A stretch of DNA of 54,155 bases, taken from Betaproteobacteria bacterium (GTDB lineage Bacteria > Pseudomonadota > Gammaproteobacteria > Burkholderiales > Rhodocyclaceae). The DNA lies in contig WQYV01000006.1 in assembly GCA_009781085.1 (NCBI GenBank), positions 1-54,155 of the forward strand, given 5' to 3'. Shown piece after piece: positions 17,737 to 26,709 of the stretch. The notes under the pieces were generated by a model that was given only the letters and a program-made list of their open reading frames with translations, did not search any database and was not told the DNA's origin. The position numbers were made by a program, and so were the translations under genes. Each line of letters begins with the position of its first letter. The first letter of the stretch is position 1.

Positions 17737-19509
17737 GTGAAAGTGGCCAAGCTGCCAGCCGCGCTTACGGAAAGCCACCAAAGTATCTTCCTGATGGTTA
17801 TCCGGCGTCTACGTGCGCCATTGATCCTGCTCATCGTCATCATCTCAGTCTCGGTGCTTGGCCTCACCCTGACACCCGGTCCCGTTGTTGACGGCCAGCC
17901 GCCTTACATGAGCTTTTTCCAGGCGTTTTATTTCATCAGCTACACGGCCACCACAATCGGTTTCGGTGAAATACCCTACGCTTTCTCGGATCAGCAACGC
18001 CTCTGGATATTGTTCTGCATCTACATGTCAGTCATCGGATGGGCCTATACCCTAGGAACCGTCTTTGCGCTGCTGTCTGACCACAACCTCCGACGAGCCA
18101 TTGCCCTAATGCGTTTCAGGCGCATGGTGCGCTATATGAGCGACCCTTTTTACCTCGTGTGCGGCTATGGCGAAACCGGGAGGCTAATCTGCCAGGCGCT
18201 TGACCGACGGGGGCTTCGGATGGTCGTGGTCGAGATCAACGAAACACACGCCGCTGAAATCAGCCTCTCCGACTACGATGCCGATGTACCCGCGCTCGCA
18301 GCGGACGTAAGCAACCCAGATATATTGCTACAAGCTGGGCTTACGCACCCGAATTGCGTGGGCGTTATTGCCGTCACCAACGACGACAATGCCAACCTAG
18401 CCATCTCGATTGCTTCCCGCCTGCTATCCCCCCACTTATCCGTCGTGGCAAGGGTCGAAACACGGGAGGCCGCCGCGAATATGGCTGCATTCGGAACTGC
18501 CCATATCATCAACCCGTTTGAAACATTCACCGAAACCTTGTCCCTGGCGTTACATGCCCCAGCGGCATGGCACCTGTTTGGCTGGCTCACTAGCATACCC
18601 GGCACGCTAGCCAAGCGTCGGCGCGAGCCCCCACGCGGGGCATGGATACTGTGTGGATACAACCGGCTTGGCCGACTACTGATCGAAGCACTGAATGGCA
18701 ACAAATCATCCGTCACGGCCATTGACCTCCAACCCCGGAACGACTCCCCCCTCCCCCACTTCTGGATACAGGGCAACGCCTCTAGCCGCGATACCCTTGA
18801 AGCAGCCGGTATACAGAAAGCAGTCGGCCTGGCGGTTTGTACCGACTCAGACGTCAACAACCTGTCCATCGCCGTCACCGCATGCGACCTCAACGAAAAC
18901 CTGTTCGTGATCATGCGTCAAAACCACGTTTCAAACCACGCGCTGTTTGAGGCTTTCGCGTCCGACCTCGCTTTTGTCCCAAGCGAAACCATCGCCCATG
19001 AATGTCTGTCCATCCTTAGTACCCCCCTACTGGCTCATTTCCTCGCCGACATCCACAAACGCAATGATGAGGAATGGTGTACCTGGCTGTTCGACCGCAT
19101 GACCCGCCGCCTAGGCGCGATGTCCCCTGAAATATGGAGCAAACGCATCAACCTCTCACACGCCCCTGCCCTGCACAGGCGGTTGATGCGCGGCGAAACT
19201 ATCGTCCTCGACCAGCTTTTGCATTCGCACGCCAACCGCTATGAATATCTCGCCTGCGAGGTACTCTACATTGCACGTGACAATGGCGACGAGCTCGCCG
19301 TTCCAGCCGCTTCGACACCCATTCAACCCGGAGACAAACTTTTGCTGGCCGGACGTCCAGGTTCGCGTAACGCTTTTGACCTCAACATCAGCAACGACCA
19401 CGCCCTCGCCTACATCCTAACCGGGGACGACACACAGCATGGTTGGATATGGAACAAACTCGTACCCAGCAGGTACGGGAAGGAAACGTATAAACGTATC
19501 CCCCCGTGA
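17737..19509 (+). CDS. potassium channel protein with two RCK (TrkA-N) domains
   Basis: About 590 residues. The N-terminal pore module has a helix at about residues 25-46, a pore loop with filter T-I-G-F-G-E at 73-78 and a second helix near 90-112. Two cytoplasmic RCK/TrkA-N domains follow, with Rossmann motifs G-Y-G-E-T-G (143-148) and G-Y-N-R-L-G (near 315), and a C-terminal TrkA-C-like part. It should conduct K+ under ligand control. The start is uncertain: GTG at 17737 or 17743, or ATG at 17794; an earlier start would overlap DUF6394. The gap to DUF6394 is four bases. Confidence 0.88.
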   Translation: MKVAKLPAALTESHQSIFLMVIRRLRAPLILLIVIISVSVLGLTLTPGPVVDGQPPYMSFFQAFYFISYTATTIGFGEIPYAFSDQQRLWILFCIYMSVIGWAYTLGTVFALLSDHNLRRAIALMRFRRMVRYMSDPFYLVCGYGETGRLICQALDRRGLRMVVVEINETHAAEISLSDYDADVPALAADVSNPDILLQAGLTHPNCVGVIAVTNDDNANLAISIASRLLSPHLSVVARVETREAAANMAAFGTAHIINPFETFTETLSLALHAPAAWHLFGWLTSIPGTLAKRRREPPRGAWILCGYNRLGRLLIEALNGNKSSVTAIDLQPRNDSPLPHFWIQGNASSRDTLEAAGIQKAVGLAVCTDSDVNNLSIAVTACDLNENLFVIMRQNHVSNHALFEAFASDLAFVPSETIAHECLSILSTPLLAHFLADIHKRNDEEWCTWLFDRMTRRLGAMSPEIWSKRINLSHAPALHRRLMRGETIVLDQLLHSHANRYEYLACEVLYIARDNGDELAVPAASTPIQPGDKLLLAGRPGSRNAFDLNISNDHALAYILTGDDTQHGWIWNKLVPSRYGKETYKRIPP

Positions 19510-19773
19510 GGCGATAATATTGGATCGGACTTATGTCTATGTTGTGGAACGTTCGCGCTGGAATGCATCGTTATCGAACATCGGACGTTTAGTAATGGCG
19601 CTGGAAATGCAACCTTGGCCATTACTGAAGCTGCCGGAGCAAACGAAAGCAGGATGAACCACCCATTAAAGTACAGATCGAAAATCTGTTTGGCCGAAAC
19701 TTCAAGTGCACACGACTCCATGCGATGGTACAGTTTGCGCCACCCAAGCTCAACGTTTGTTCAAAGACATCCT

Positions 19774-20676
19774 ATGTTTGATATTTTTCCCATCCGCTAC
19801 ATCGAACCTGTCTATCGTCCACCAAGCGAAGCCGAATCTCTAATTTTACCGGTGACGGATGGCTGTTCATGGAAGCACTGCACTTTCTGCGAGATGTACA
19901 CCGCCACGCAGAAAAAATTCCACGCACGCCCCGAAGAAGAAGTGCTGGAAACTATCCGCCACCTGAGCGAGCATCCTTACGGCCATACGGCGCGCAGGGT
20001 GTTTCTGGCCGATGGCGACGCGATGGTTTTATCTACCCGGCGGTTGCTGTCAGTGCTTGCGGCAATCCGGGAATACCTGCCCGGTGTCCGTCGGATTTCG
20101 AGTTATTGCCTGCCGCGTAACCTCCGGAAGAAAAGCGTCGAAGAATTGAAAGAACTCGCCGATTCAGGATTGAAACTCGTCTACGTAGGAGCAGAATCGG
20201 GCGACGATACGGTGCTAGGACGGATCAAGAAAGGCGAAACTTTTAACAGTACCCGTGAAGGACTTGAAAAACTAGGGAAAGCGGGGATCACTCGCTCGGT
20301 GATGATCCTGAACGGCCTAGGCGGCATACGGCACAGCGAAGCCCATGCCCTGCATTCGGCAGAGCTTGCCAATGCCACGCAACCTGAATTCCTGGCTACG
20401 CTGGTGGTGAGCTTCCCCAAGGGCGACACGCGCCTCCGGGCGGCATTTCCGGATTGGGAACCGCTCGATGTTCCCGGCTTACTTCGGGAAATGGAACGGT
20501 TCATCGACCGGCTGGCGTTGCGACGCACGGTCTTTCGTAGCGATCACGCATCCAACTGGCTGGTGCTGCGCGGCAACTTGCCGCAAGACAAGGAAAAAAT
20601 GCTCGCCCAACTGCGCGAAGCCATTGCCGTGCCGGAATCTGCGCCTTTACGCCCAGCATGGGTGCGTAGCCTTTAA
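19774..20676 (+). CDS. radical SAM protein of unknown function
   Basis: A 300-residue enzyme. Near residue 35 it has G-C-S-W-K-H-C-T-F-C, a CX4CX2C cluster motif rather than the usual CX3CX2C; the DNA reading confirms the spacing. Downstream elements include F-L-A-D-G-D-A (GGE-like region), V-G-A-E-S-G-D-D and a C-terminal N-W-L-V-L-R-G-N-L-P-Q-D-K. It lacks a B12-binding domain. I recall similar single-domain proteins annotated only as radical SAM. The ATG at 19774 is chosen because it puts the conserved IEPVYRPPSE start near the N-terminus. It precedes ttcA by about 100 bases. Confidence 0.82.
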   Translation: MFDIFPIRYIEPVYRPPSEAESLILPVTDGCSWKHCTFCEMYTATQKKFHARPEEEVLETIRHLSEHPYGHTARRVFLADGDAMVLSTRRLLSVLAAIREYLPGVRRISSYCLPRNLRKKSVEELKELADSGLKLVYVGAESGDDTVLGRIKKGETFNSTREGLEKLGKAGITRSVMILNGLGGIRHSEAHALHSAELANATQPEFLATLVVSFPKGDTRLRAAFPDWEPLDVPGLLREMERFIDRLALRRTVFRSDHASNWLVLRGNLPQDKEKMLAQLREAIAVPESAPLRPAWVRSL

Positions 20677-20779
20677 CGTTTTTATGCAATCGCAAGAAAA
20701 ACCCTTTGTTTTCCATCCGGAATTACCCGCCATGCGGTTATAATGCGCGCCGTCTTTGCCCTTTCCCCCACTTTTGCCC

Positions 20780-21646
20780 GTGACTGTCCCCCTTTCCGCC
20801 CTTCCTTGTGTTCCCCATCCAGGAAAGAACTTCATCAACCTCGAAAAATGGCTCCTGCGCCAGACCGGCAAGGCCATTGCCGACTACAATATGATCGGCG
20901 CGGGCGACACCGTGATGGCGTGCGTCTCTGGCGGGAAGGATTCCTATACCCTGCTCTCGTGCCTGCTGGCTTTGCGCGAACGTGCTCCGGTGGATTTCCG
21001 CATCGTGGCGATGAACCTCGACCAGCGCCAGCCCGGCTTCCCTGAGGACGTGCTGCCCGCGTATTTCGAGAAAATCGGCGTGGAATACCGGATCGTCACG
21101 GAAGACACCTACTCCATCGTCAAGAACAAAATCCCCGAAGGCAAAACCACCTGTTCGCTGTGCTCGCGCTTGCGGCGTGGCATCATCTACCGCACAGCGC
21201 GGGAGATCGGCGCGACCCGCATCGCGCTCGGGCATCACCGCGACGACGTGCTGGAAACCTTGTTCCTGAACATGTTCTTCGGTGGCAAGATCAAGGCCAT
21301 GCCGCCCAAACTCAAAAGCGACAACGGCCAACATATCGTCATCCGCCCCCTGGCCTACTGCTCCGAGGCGGACATCACCCGTTACGCACGAGCAAAAGCA
21401 TTTCCCCTTATCCCCTGCAACCTGTGCGGCAACCAGGAGAACGCCCAGAGACGCCAGATCAAAGCCATGTTGCAGGAATGGGCGAAAAACCACCCTGGAC
21501 GCATCGAATCACTGGCCACATCATTGCGCAACGTCGTACCGTCCCACTTGGGCGACAGCCGCCTTTTTGATTTCACTTACCTCGAACAGAGCGCGGCAAC
21601 GCCGGAAAATGGGGATGGCGAAGGTATCGCCTTACCCCCCAGTTGA
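20780..21646 (+). CDS. ttcA: tRNA 2-thiocytidine(32) synthetase TtcA
   Basis: About 288 residues. The PP-loop S-G-G-K-D-S at 50-55 binds ATP, and two C-x-x-C pairs (C-S-L-C and C-N-L-C) hold the 4Fe-4S cluster. These, with [12 protein letters not shown], identify TtcA, which thiolates C32 in some tRNAs. No ATG fits: GTG at 20780 is the best start, with a TTG at 20756 possible. A perfect TATAAT at 20739-20744 lies upstream without a good -35 element. The C-terminal tail after about 270 is poorly conserved. Confidence 0.93.
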   Translation: MTVPLSALPCVPHPGKNFINLEKWLLRQTGKAIADYNMIGAGDTVMACVSGGKDSYTLLSCLLALRERAPVDFRIVAMNLDQRQPGFPEDVLPAYFEKIGVEYRIVTEDTYSIVKNKIPEGKTTCSLCSRLRRGIIYRTAREIGATRIALGHHRDDVLETLFLNMFFGGKIKAMPPKLKSDNGQHIVIRPLAYCSEADITRYARAKAFPLIPCNLCGNQENAQRRQIKAMLQEWAKNHPGRIESLATSLRNVVPSHLGDSRLFDFTYLEQSAATPENGDGEGIALPPS

Positions 21647-21793
21647 TGCCTTCCACGCATACACGTAATAATACCTATCCTTGTCAGGACTAATTAAATC
21701 ACACCAGATCTTCGATACTTGCCTCGTCCCCTATGGATAGACATCATAATCGTTTCGGCTGCAGGATATTTTGATCGTTCTATTGCAACTATC

Positions 21794-22738
21794 ATGTTCA
21801 ATTCATGCCCTCTTTGTGTCCTCATCGCAGAAATCGTCGGCGGGAGCCGCCTTGTCGCCCGGCTTGGGGAAACGGAAACCGCCCGTGCGGTGGAACGTTG
21901 CCTGAACCGCGTTGACCTCGCCGTTAGCTCCAGCGGCGGACAAATCGTCGCCCGCGACCGTTCGGCGATCATTGCCACGTTTGAGCAATGCAACGATGGC
22001 GTCATAGCCGCTTTCGAAGCCATGGATCGCGTGCGCAAACTGCCACCGGCCAGTGGGGTGCTGATGCAAGTACGGATCGGTGTCCATTATGGGGAGGCCG
22101 AAAACGGCGTGGGAAAAGGTGTAAATGGCGCCCGCTTGGTTCTCCAGGCTTGCAACGCCGACCAGTCCTTGGCTAGTGCCCCGGTGATCGATGAATTGAA
22201 CCCGGCAGTCAGGAAATTCGTCAGCGCGGAAGCGTATGACAGTCCATTAGATACCCTACCGTGGCCGATTTTCATGATTGGCGCGCAAAACACGACCACT
22301 GTTTCCCCGTCATTGGTGCAATCTTCGCGCCCACGTCTCCACCTAGAACCTTCTTCGCCGCTCACCTCACTAAAACCACCCCCTGCCCTGCAACCTGACG
22401 CGCGACCTGTATTCAGTCCCCGCATGCAGTTGAAACACCAGCAGAACACATTGGTCGTTGACGGAAAACGCCCTGTCATCTTGCTTGGGCGCGAGCTAGG
22501 AAACGATATCGTTATCATCGATCCACGTGCCTCGCGTCAGCACGCACGTGTCGAACGGCGGCGCGAAGGTTTTATGCTGATCGATGAAAGCACCAACGGC
22601 TGTTTCGTGGCCATCGAAGGCCAGGAAGAACAATGCCTCAAAGGTACCGCGTTGCCCCTTACCGGTTCTGGGCGTTTTGGCTGTGGCTTTTCGCCCCAGG
22701 AATTCGAGGAAGACCTCGTTTTTTTTGAGTTTATCTGA
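21794..22738 (+). CDS. degenerate class III cyclase-like domain fused to FHA domain
   Basis: A 314-residue soluble protein. Residues 8-150 follow the class III adenylate/guanylate cyclase fold pattern (I-G-V-H-Y-G-E, G-K-G-V-N-G-A-R-L), but the first metal-binding Asp is Glu (residue 13) and the second aligns with Ser57, so catalysis is unlikely. A Pro/Ser-rich linker follows. Residues about 215-305 form an FHA phosphothreonine-binding domain with L-L-G-R, N-D-I-V-I, S-R-Q-H-A and T-N-G. It is probably a signalling adaptor. The start is uncertain; the ATG at 21794 lacks a clear ribosome site. Confidence 0.75.
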   Translation: MFNSCPLCVLIAEIVGGSRLVARLGETETARAVERCLNRVDLAVSSSGGQIVARDRSAIIATFEQCNDGVIAAFEAMDRVRKLPPASGVLMQVRIGVHYGEAENGVGKGVNGARLVLQACNADQSLASAPVIDELNPAVRKFVSAEAYDSPLDTLPWPIFMIGAQNTTTVSPSLVQSSRPRLHLEPSSPLTSLKPPPALQPDARPVFSPRMQLKHQQNTLVVDGKRPVILLGRELGNDIVIIDPRASRQHARVERRREGFMLIDESTNGCFVAIEGQEEQCLKGTALPLTGSGRFGCGFSPQEFEEDLVFFEFI

Positions 22739-23094
22739 TCGCGTGCTGCAACCCCATCTTGCCCTGTCTGCCAAAATACTCAAGTGCTTATGCGCGTCCA
22801 TATAGCGCTCATATAAGTTTGTTTACCGCACTAATAATACCGACGACAAAATTCTCTTATCTATCGACAATACAAAAACAACAAGCACGGACAAGTACAA
22901 TTCCTTCAACGGCTCGTTGAGTAAAGCCTTCATTTCGCTTGGGAACAATGCTGGAAAATAGGCAGGGTAGGCCGCGAAGCAGCGGTGTCCTACAATTGTT
23001 CATTCCGATATGGAACATCCCAATATTCAAAATCGTTGACGCTCCGCGTCAGCGCTGCAGCCACCGGACGGCCTCTCCCGGCAACCACTTCCCC
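22739..23094. other. convergent intergenic region between FHA gene and mipA
   Basis: This 356-base stretch lies between convergent genes. It has a small perfect hairpin TGACGC-tcc-GCGTCA at 23037-23051 and a spaced TGTTC/GAACA inverted repeat near 23000. No T run follows the hairpin. No gene is seen. Confidence 0.4.
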
Positions 23095-23946
23095 TCAATC
23101 CTCCCTGCTGACATCAACCATCCGGTTAGATTTGCCGAATACCCACGCCACGCCCAACCCACCCGTCCAGGCATTCTTGCGTTTGACCAAGGGACTGTCG
23201 TCAAAAACCGCGCCATGCAGGGTGTCGTAGCGCACAAAGCCGCCAAACCAGAATTTGTCGAACCGCTTGGTAAGCGAAGCAGAGAACTGCGACCCGGAAT
23301 AACCGCCCGAAGTACTGTAAGCTGGACGGTTCGGCGTGGCGTAACGTGGCTCAACCTCGTAAAAATACTTATGCTGGGTGGCATTGGCAAAGATCGGTCC
23401 GGTACTTGCGCCGAAATTCCAACCCGAGTGGCCGAAAATAGGCGTGCTATAGGTGATGCTCGGTGCAAAAACTAACCCGGCATACCTAACCCCGCCTGTA
23501 ACACTATAAGCTACACGTACCGGTAGGCGTAGGTCGAGCCGCTCACTGCGCATCTTATTGCGCCACAGGTCGAATGTAAGCGCCGGGCCAAATTCCAACG
23601 TCGGACGTAAATCAGGCATCCCCCGGCGGGGACCCCCGTCGCTGCTATAGACGGGCATAGAGACGGAAAGGCTCAGGTTCAGTTCCATTCGATCGCTATC
23701 GAAGAGCATGCCGCGCAAGCCGCCACGATCCGTCCGGAGAAATTCGCCGCGATAAACGAAGTAAGGCGTAGGCAACAACCATGTGCGCTGCCGGTCTGAC
23801 CCCCTGTATTCTGGAAACGACAGCGCACCTACACCTAACCCGGCTTCCCACTCGGGTTTTTCCTCACCAAACACAGGAAAAATTACTCCCCCAGCCAATA
23901 AAGCCACCAGAATCACACCCCATTTTGAAGAAGATATTTTCATCAT
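23095..23946 (-). CDS. MipA/OmpV family outer-membrane protein
   Basis: About 283 residues. A Sec signal peptide (M-K-I-S-S-S-K-W-G then a hydrophobic core ending V-F-G) is followed by beta-barrel-like alternation. The early G-V-G-A-L-S-F-P-E-Y-R-G-S-D segment and the T-P-Y-F-V-Y-R-G-E-F-L-R-T-D-R-G-G-L-R-G block are typical of MipA/OmpV scaffolding or porin-like proteins; the C-terminal strand resembles an outer-membrane insertion signal in the barrel but is followed by a short tail. The start is ATG 23946 or 23943. It stands alone. Confidence 0.85.
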   Translation of the reverse strand: MMKISSSKWGVILVALLAGGVIFPVFGEEKPEWEAGLGVGALSFPEYRGSDRQRTWLLPTPYFVYRGEFLRTDRGGLRGMLFDSDRMELNLSLSVSMPVYSSDGGPRRGMPDLRPTLEFGPALTFDLWRNKMRSERLDLRLPVRVAYSVTGGVRYAGLVFAPSITYSTPIFGHSGWNFGASTGPIFANATQHKYFYEVEPRYATPNRPAYSTSGGYSGSQFSASLTKRFDKFWFGGFVRYDTLHGAVFDDSPLVKRKNAWTGGLGVAWVFGKSNRMVDVSRED

Positions 23947-24116
23947 AAAACGATCCAAGCTTTAAACACCGCCTATGGCGCCGTAGTCGACTCACTATAA
24001 CGTAATAGAACGTAAAACATTTCGCGCCTCCCATTTCCCCCGTAAGTATCCTTGATTGCGGCGCACACGTAAATTGGTGCACCATTTCAGTTTTTCTCCT
24101 CTTACGGACTACCCCC

Positions 24117-25184
24117 ATGCGTCCCGCACGCGCCCTGATTGACCTCGACGCCCTGCGCCATAACTATCTCATCGCCCGCCAGCGCCACGGCGGGCGCGTC
24201 TTTGCCGTGGTCAAGGCCAATGCCTACGGTCATGGTGCGGTTGCTTGTGCGCAAGCCCTGTCCTGGGATACCGACGCTTACGCGGTTGCTTTTCTTGAGG
24301 AGGCAATTGCCCTGCGCGACTCTGGTATCAAGGCTCCTATTCTGCTGCTTGAAGGTGTGTTCGACCCCGCTGAACTGCTTGAAACCGCCCGTTACGGGTT
24401 CTGGCCTGTTATCCATCATCCTGCCCAGGTTGAAATGATCATGAAAACCGCTTTGCCCGCATCGCTTCGGGTATGGCTCAAGATCAACAGCGGCATGAAC
24501 CGCGCCGGGCTCCCGCCTGCCGATGTGCGGCGAACCTGGCGACGGCTCATAGCCAGCCACAAGGTGGAAGAATGCGGTTTCATAAGCCATTTTGCGCGCG
24601 CTGACGAACCGGATTGTGATGCCACAGGCCACCAGATCCGCGTCTTTGACGAAGCCACGCGGGGGTTGCCCGGTGCGCGCAGCCTTGCCAACTCCGCAGC
24701 CATCCTCGGCTGGCCAGATGCCCACCGCGACTGGTCGCGCCCCGGCATCATGCTCTACGGTGCAGACCCCATGCCAGAAGAAAACAATGGCTTGCATCCC
24801 GTCATGACACTGGAGAGCCAGATCATTGCTGTACGCAACCTTGCAGCCGGGGAACCAGTCGGCTACGGTGCAAGATTCATTGCCCCACGCCCCATCCGCA
24901 TCGGGTTGGTGGCGATAGGTTACGCCGACGGTTACCCGCGCTCCGCACCCGAGGGCGTACCCGTGGCTGTTGATAACAAATTCACCTCCTTGATTGGGCG
25001 CGTATCGATGGACATGCTCACTGTCGACCTCACCGACCTCCCAAGTACAGGCATCGGCAGTGTCGTTGAGCTATGGGGCAAGCAGGTTTCCGTCAATCAG
25101 GTCGCCCAAGCCGCCGGAACCATTTCTTACGAACTGCTGTGCAATGTCAAGCGGGTTTCGTTTGTTTGGAACAAAAGCAGTTGA
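24117..25184 (+). CDS. alr: alanine racemase
   Basis: A 355-residue PLP enzyme interconverting L- and D-alanine for peptidoglycan. A-V-V-K-A-N-A-Y-G-H-G contains the PLP lysine (Lys33). The second catalytic Tyr lies in A-I-G-Y-A-D-G-Y-P-R, and G-R-V-S-M-D-M-L-T-V-D is the other signature. Length is normal. The ATG at 24117 lacks a strong Shine-Dalgarno. It is first in a tight run with bioC, 29 bases downstream, then bioD and the TPR gene. Confidence 0.96.
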   Translation: MRPARALIDLDALRHNYLIARQRHGGRVFAVVKANAYGHGAVACAQALSWDTDAYAVAFLEEAIALRDSGIKAPILLLEGVFDPAELLETARYGFWPVIHHPAQVEMIMKTALPASLRVWLKINSGMNRAGLPPADVRRTWRRLIASHKVEECGFISHFARADEPDCDATGHQIRVFDEATRGLPGARSLANSAAILGWPDAHRDWSRPGIMLYGADPMPEENNGLHPVMTLESQIIAVRNLAAGEPVGYGARFIAPRPIRIGLVAIGYADGYPRSAPEGVPVAVDNKFTSLIGRVSMDMLTVDLTDLPSTGIGSVVELWGKQVSVNQVAQAAGTISYELLCNVKRVSFVWNKSS

Positions 25185-25213
25185 AGCTCCCATCTTGATG
25201 CAGCAACCAGCCA

Positions 25214-26002
25214 ATGAGCAACGCTTTCAACCCATACAAAAACCAGGTTCGCCGCGCATTCAACCGCGCCGCCCCTACTTATGGTTCCGCCGCACATGTG
25301 CAGGACGCAGCAGCACAACGGCTGCTCGCCTTTACCCGCACTCAACCGTTACCCGTTCATGTGCGCCGCGTATTGGATGCCGGATGCGGCGTCGGGCAAT
25401 CCTTGCCTGCGTTATCGTCGGCCTTCCCGCAGGCGCGGTGCGTTGCGCTCGACTTTTCCACTGCAATGCTTACACGCGCAACAGGTTCGCCATACTCCAT
25501 TTGCGCTGATATCGAACGCCTGCCGCTGATTGACGGATCCATTGACTTTTACTGGTCGAGCCTCGCCTTCCAGTGGTGTTCCCCGGAAACAGCGTTCAGG
25601 GAAGCCTTCCGTGTTCTTTCGCCGGGTGGCGTGGCACGGATTGCCACTCTCGGCCCCCGAACCCTTTATGAACTGCACACCGCTTTCAGCGCGGTGGATG
25701 ACGGCGACCACGTCATCGGCTTCGCTACCACGGAACAATGGTTGGCAGCCTCCAAAACCGCCGGTTTAACCGTTCAATCCCATTTGGACGAAACGTTGTT
25801 TGATGCTGCTGCCGATTTGCGCACCCTCCTTGGTAACATCAAGGCCACCGGCGCATGCACCGTTGCAAGCCAACAACGGCGAACTCTCGGGCGAAAAGGC
25901 TGGCAGGCACTTCAGTCTGCTTACGAAGCCTTTCGCCGCCCAGACGGCGCATTACCCGCAACGTATGATTTGATCTTGCTTGCACTGAGGAAACCTGCAT
26001 GA
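25214..26002 (+). CDS. bioC: malonyl-ACP O-methyltransferase BioC
   Basis: A 262-residue class I SAM methyltransferase that methylates malonyl-ACP to start pimeloyl synthesis for biotin. V-L-D-A-G-C-G-V-G-Q-S is the SAM-binding motif I, and the N-terminal F-N-R-A-A-P-T-Y-G-S-A-A-H-V-Q block and the S-S-L-A-F-Q-W-C segment are BioC hallmarks. The stop overlaps the bioD ATG by four bases. The other bio genes (bioF, bioA, bioB, bioH) are not in the window. Confidence 0.93.
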   Translation: MSNAFNPYKNQVRRAFNRAAPTYGSAAHVQDAAAQRLLAFTRTQPLPVHVRRVLDAGCGVGQSLPALSSAFPQARCVALDFSTAMLTRATGSPYSICADIERLPLIDGSIDFYWSSLAFQWCSPETAFREAFRVLSPGGVARIATLGPRTLYELHTAFSAVDDGDHVIGFATTEQWLAASKTAGLTVQSHLDETLFDAAADLRTLLGNIKATGACTVASQQRRTLGRKGWQALQSAYEAFRRPDGALPATYDLILLALRKPA

Positions 26003-26709
26003 GTGCGTTCCGCGCCTGGCTCGTCACTGGAACCGACACTGGGATCGGCAAAACAGTTGCCACCTGTGCGCTCATCCACGCGGCACGCGCGCAAGGTTTT
26101 ACGGCGCTCGGTATGAAGCCGGTGGCTTCAGGAGCCGATATCATCGATGGCAAGCTTATCAATGAAGACGCAGCGCAGTTGCTGGCCGCCAGCAGCTTCA
26201 ACCCAGGGTTAGAACAAATTAACCCCTACTGCCTGCGCACGCCCGTCTCCCCACACCTCGCGGCGCAGGAAGAAAACATCCGCATCGAACCCACGCGTAT
26301 CTACAGGACGTTCGACAAACTCATCCAACGCTGTGACTACCTCTTCGTCGAAGGTGCGGGCGGGCTCCTCGCTCCCTTGGGTGAAGAAATCGATGTTCCG
26401 CGTATTGCACGCGAATTGAACCTACCCCTCATCCTCGTTGTCGGCATACGGTTAGGGTGCATCAACCACGCACTGCTCACTGCCGAAACGATTATCTCCC
26501 GCAATTTGCACCTGGGAGGCTGGATCGCAAACTGCTTATATCCAGACATGTCACGTTTGTACGAAAATATAGACTTTCTGCGCCACCGTCTCGATGCCCC
26601 GCTATTAGGGACGCTCCCTTATGCGCCCAGTGCAACTCCCGATACGCTGGCGCACCTTATTACCCTGCCCAGCCAACCAAAGCCGCACACCGCCAGGAGT
26701 CATCCATGA
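25999..26709 (+). CDS. bioD: dethiobiotin synthetase
   Basis: A 236-residue ATP-dependent enzyme that closes the ureido ring of dethiobiotin. The P-loop is G-T-D-T-G-I-G-K-T near residue 10. G-M-K-P-V-A-S-G and the V-E-G-A-G-G-L-L-A-P-L block are the other signatures. The ATG overlaps the bioC stop (ATGA), and its own stop overlaps the TPR gene start in the same way, indicating translational coupling. Confidence 0.95.
   Translation: MSAFRAWLVTGTDTGIGKTVATCALIHAARAQGFTALGMKPVASGADIIDGKLINEDAAQLLAASSFNPGLEQINPYCLRTPVSPHLAAQEENIRIEPTRIYRTFDKLIQRCDYLFVEGAGGLLAPLGEEIDVPRIARELNLPLILVVGIRLGCINHALLTAETIISRNLHLGGWIANCLYPDMSRLYENIDFLRHRLDAPLLGTLPYAPSATPDTLAHLITLPSQPKPHTARSHP

Noticed and set aside
20739-20744. 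Complete sigma-70 promoter for ttcA
   Set aside because: A perfect TATAAT is present but no acceptable -35 element at 16-18 bases.
23037-23051. TGACGC-tcc-GCGTCA hairpin as a terminator
   Set aside because: No T run on either strand; left only as a small palindrome in the spacer description.
23095-23475. Plus-strand frame over mipA
   Set aside because: Antisense shadow of a clear outer-membrane protein gene.
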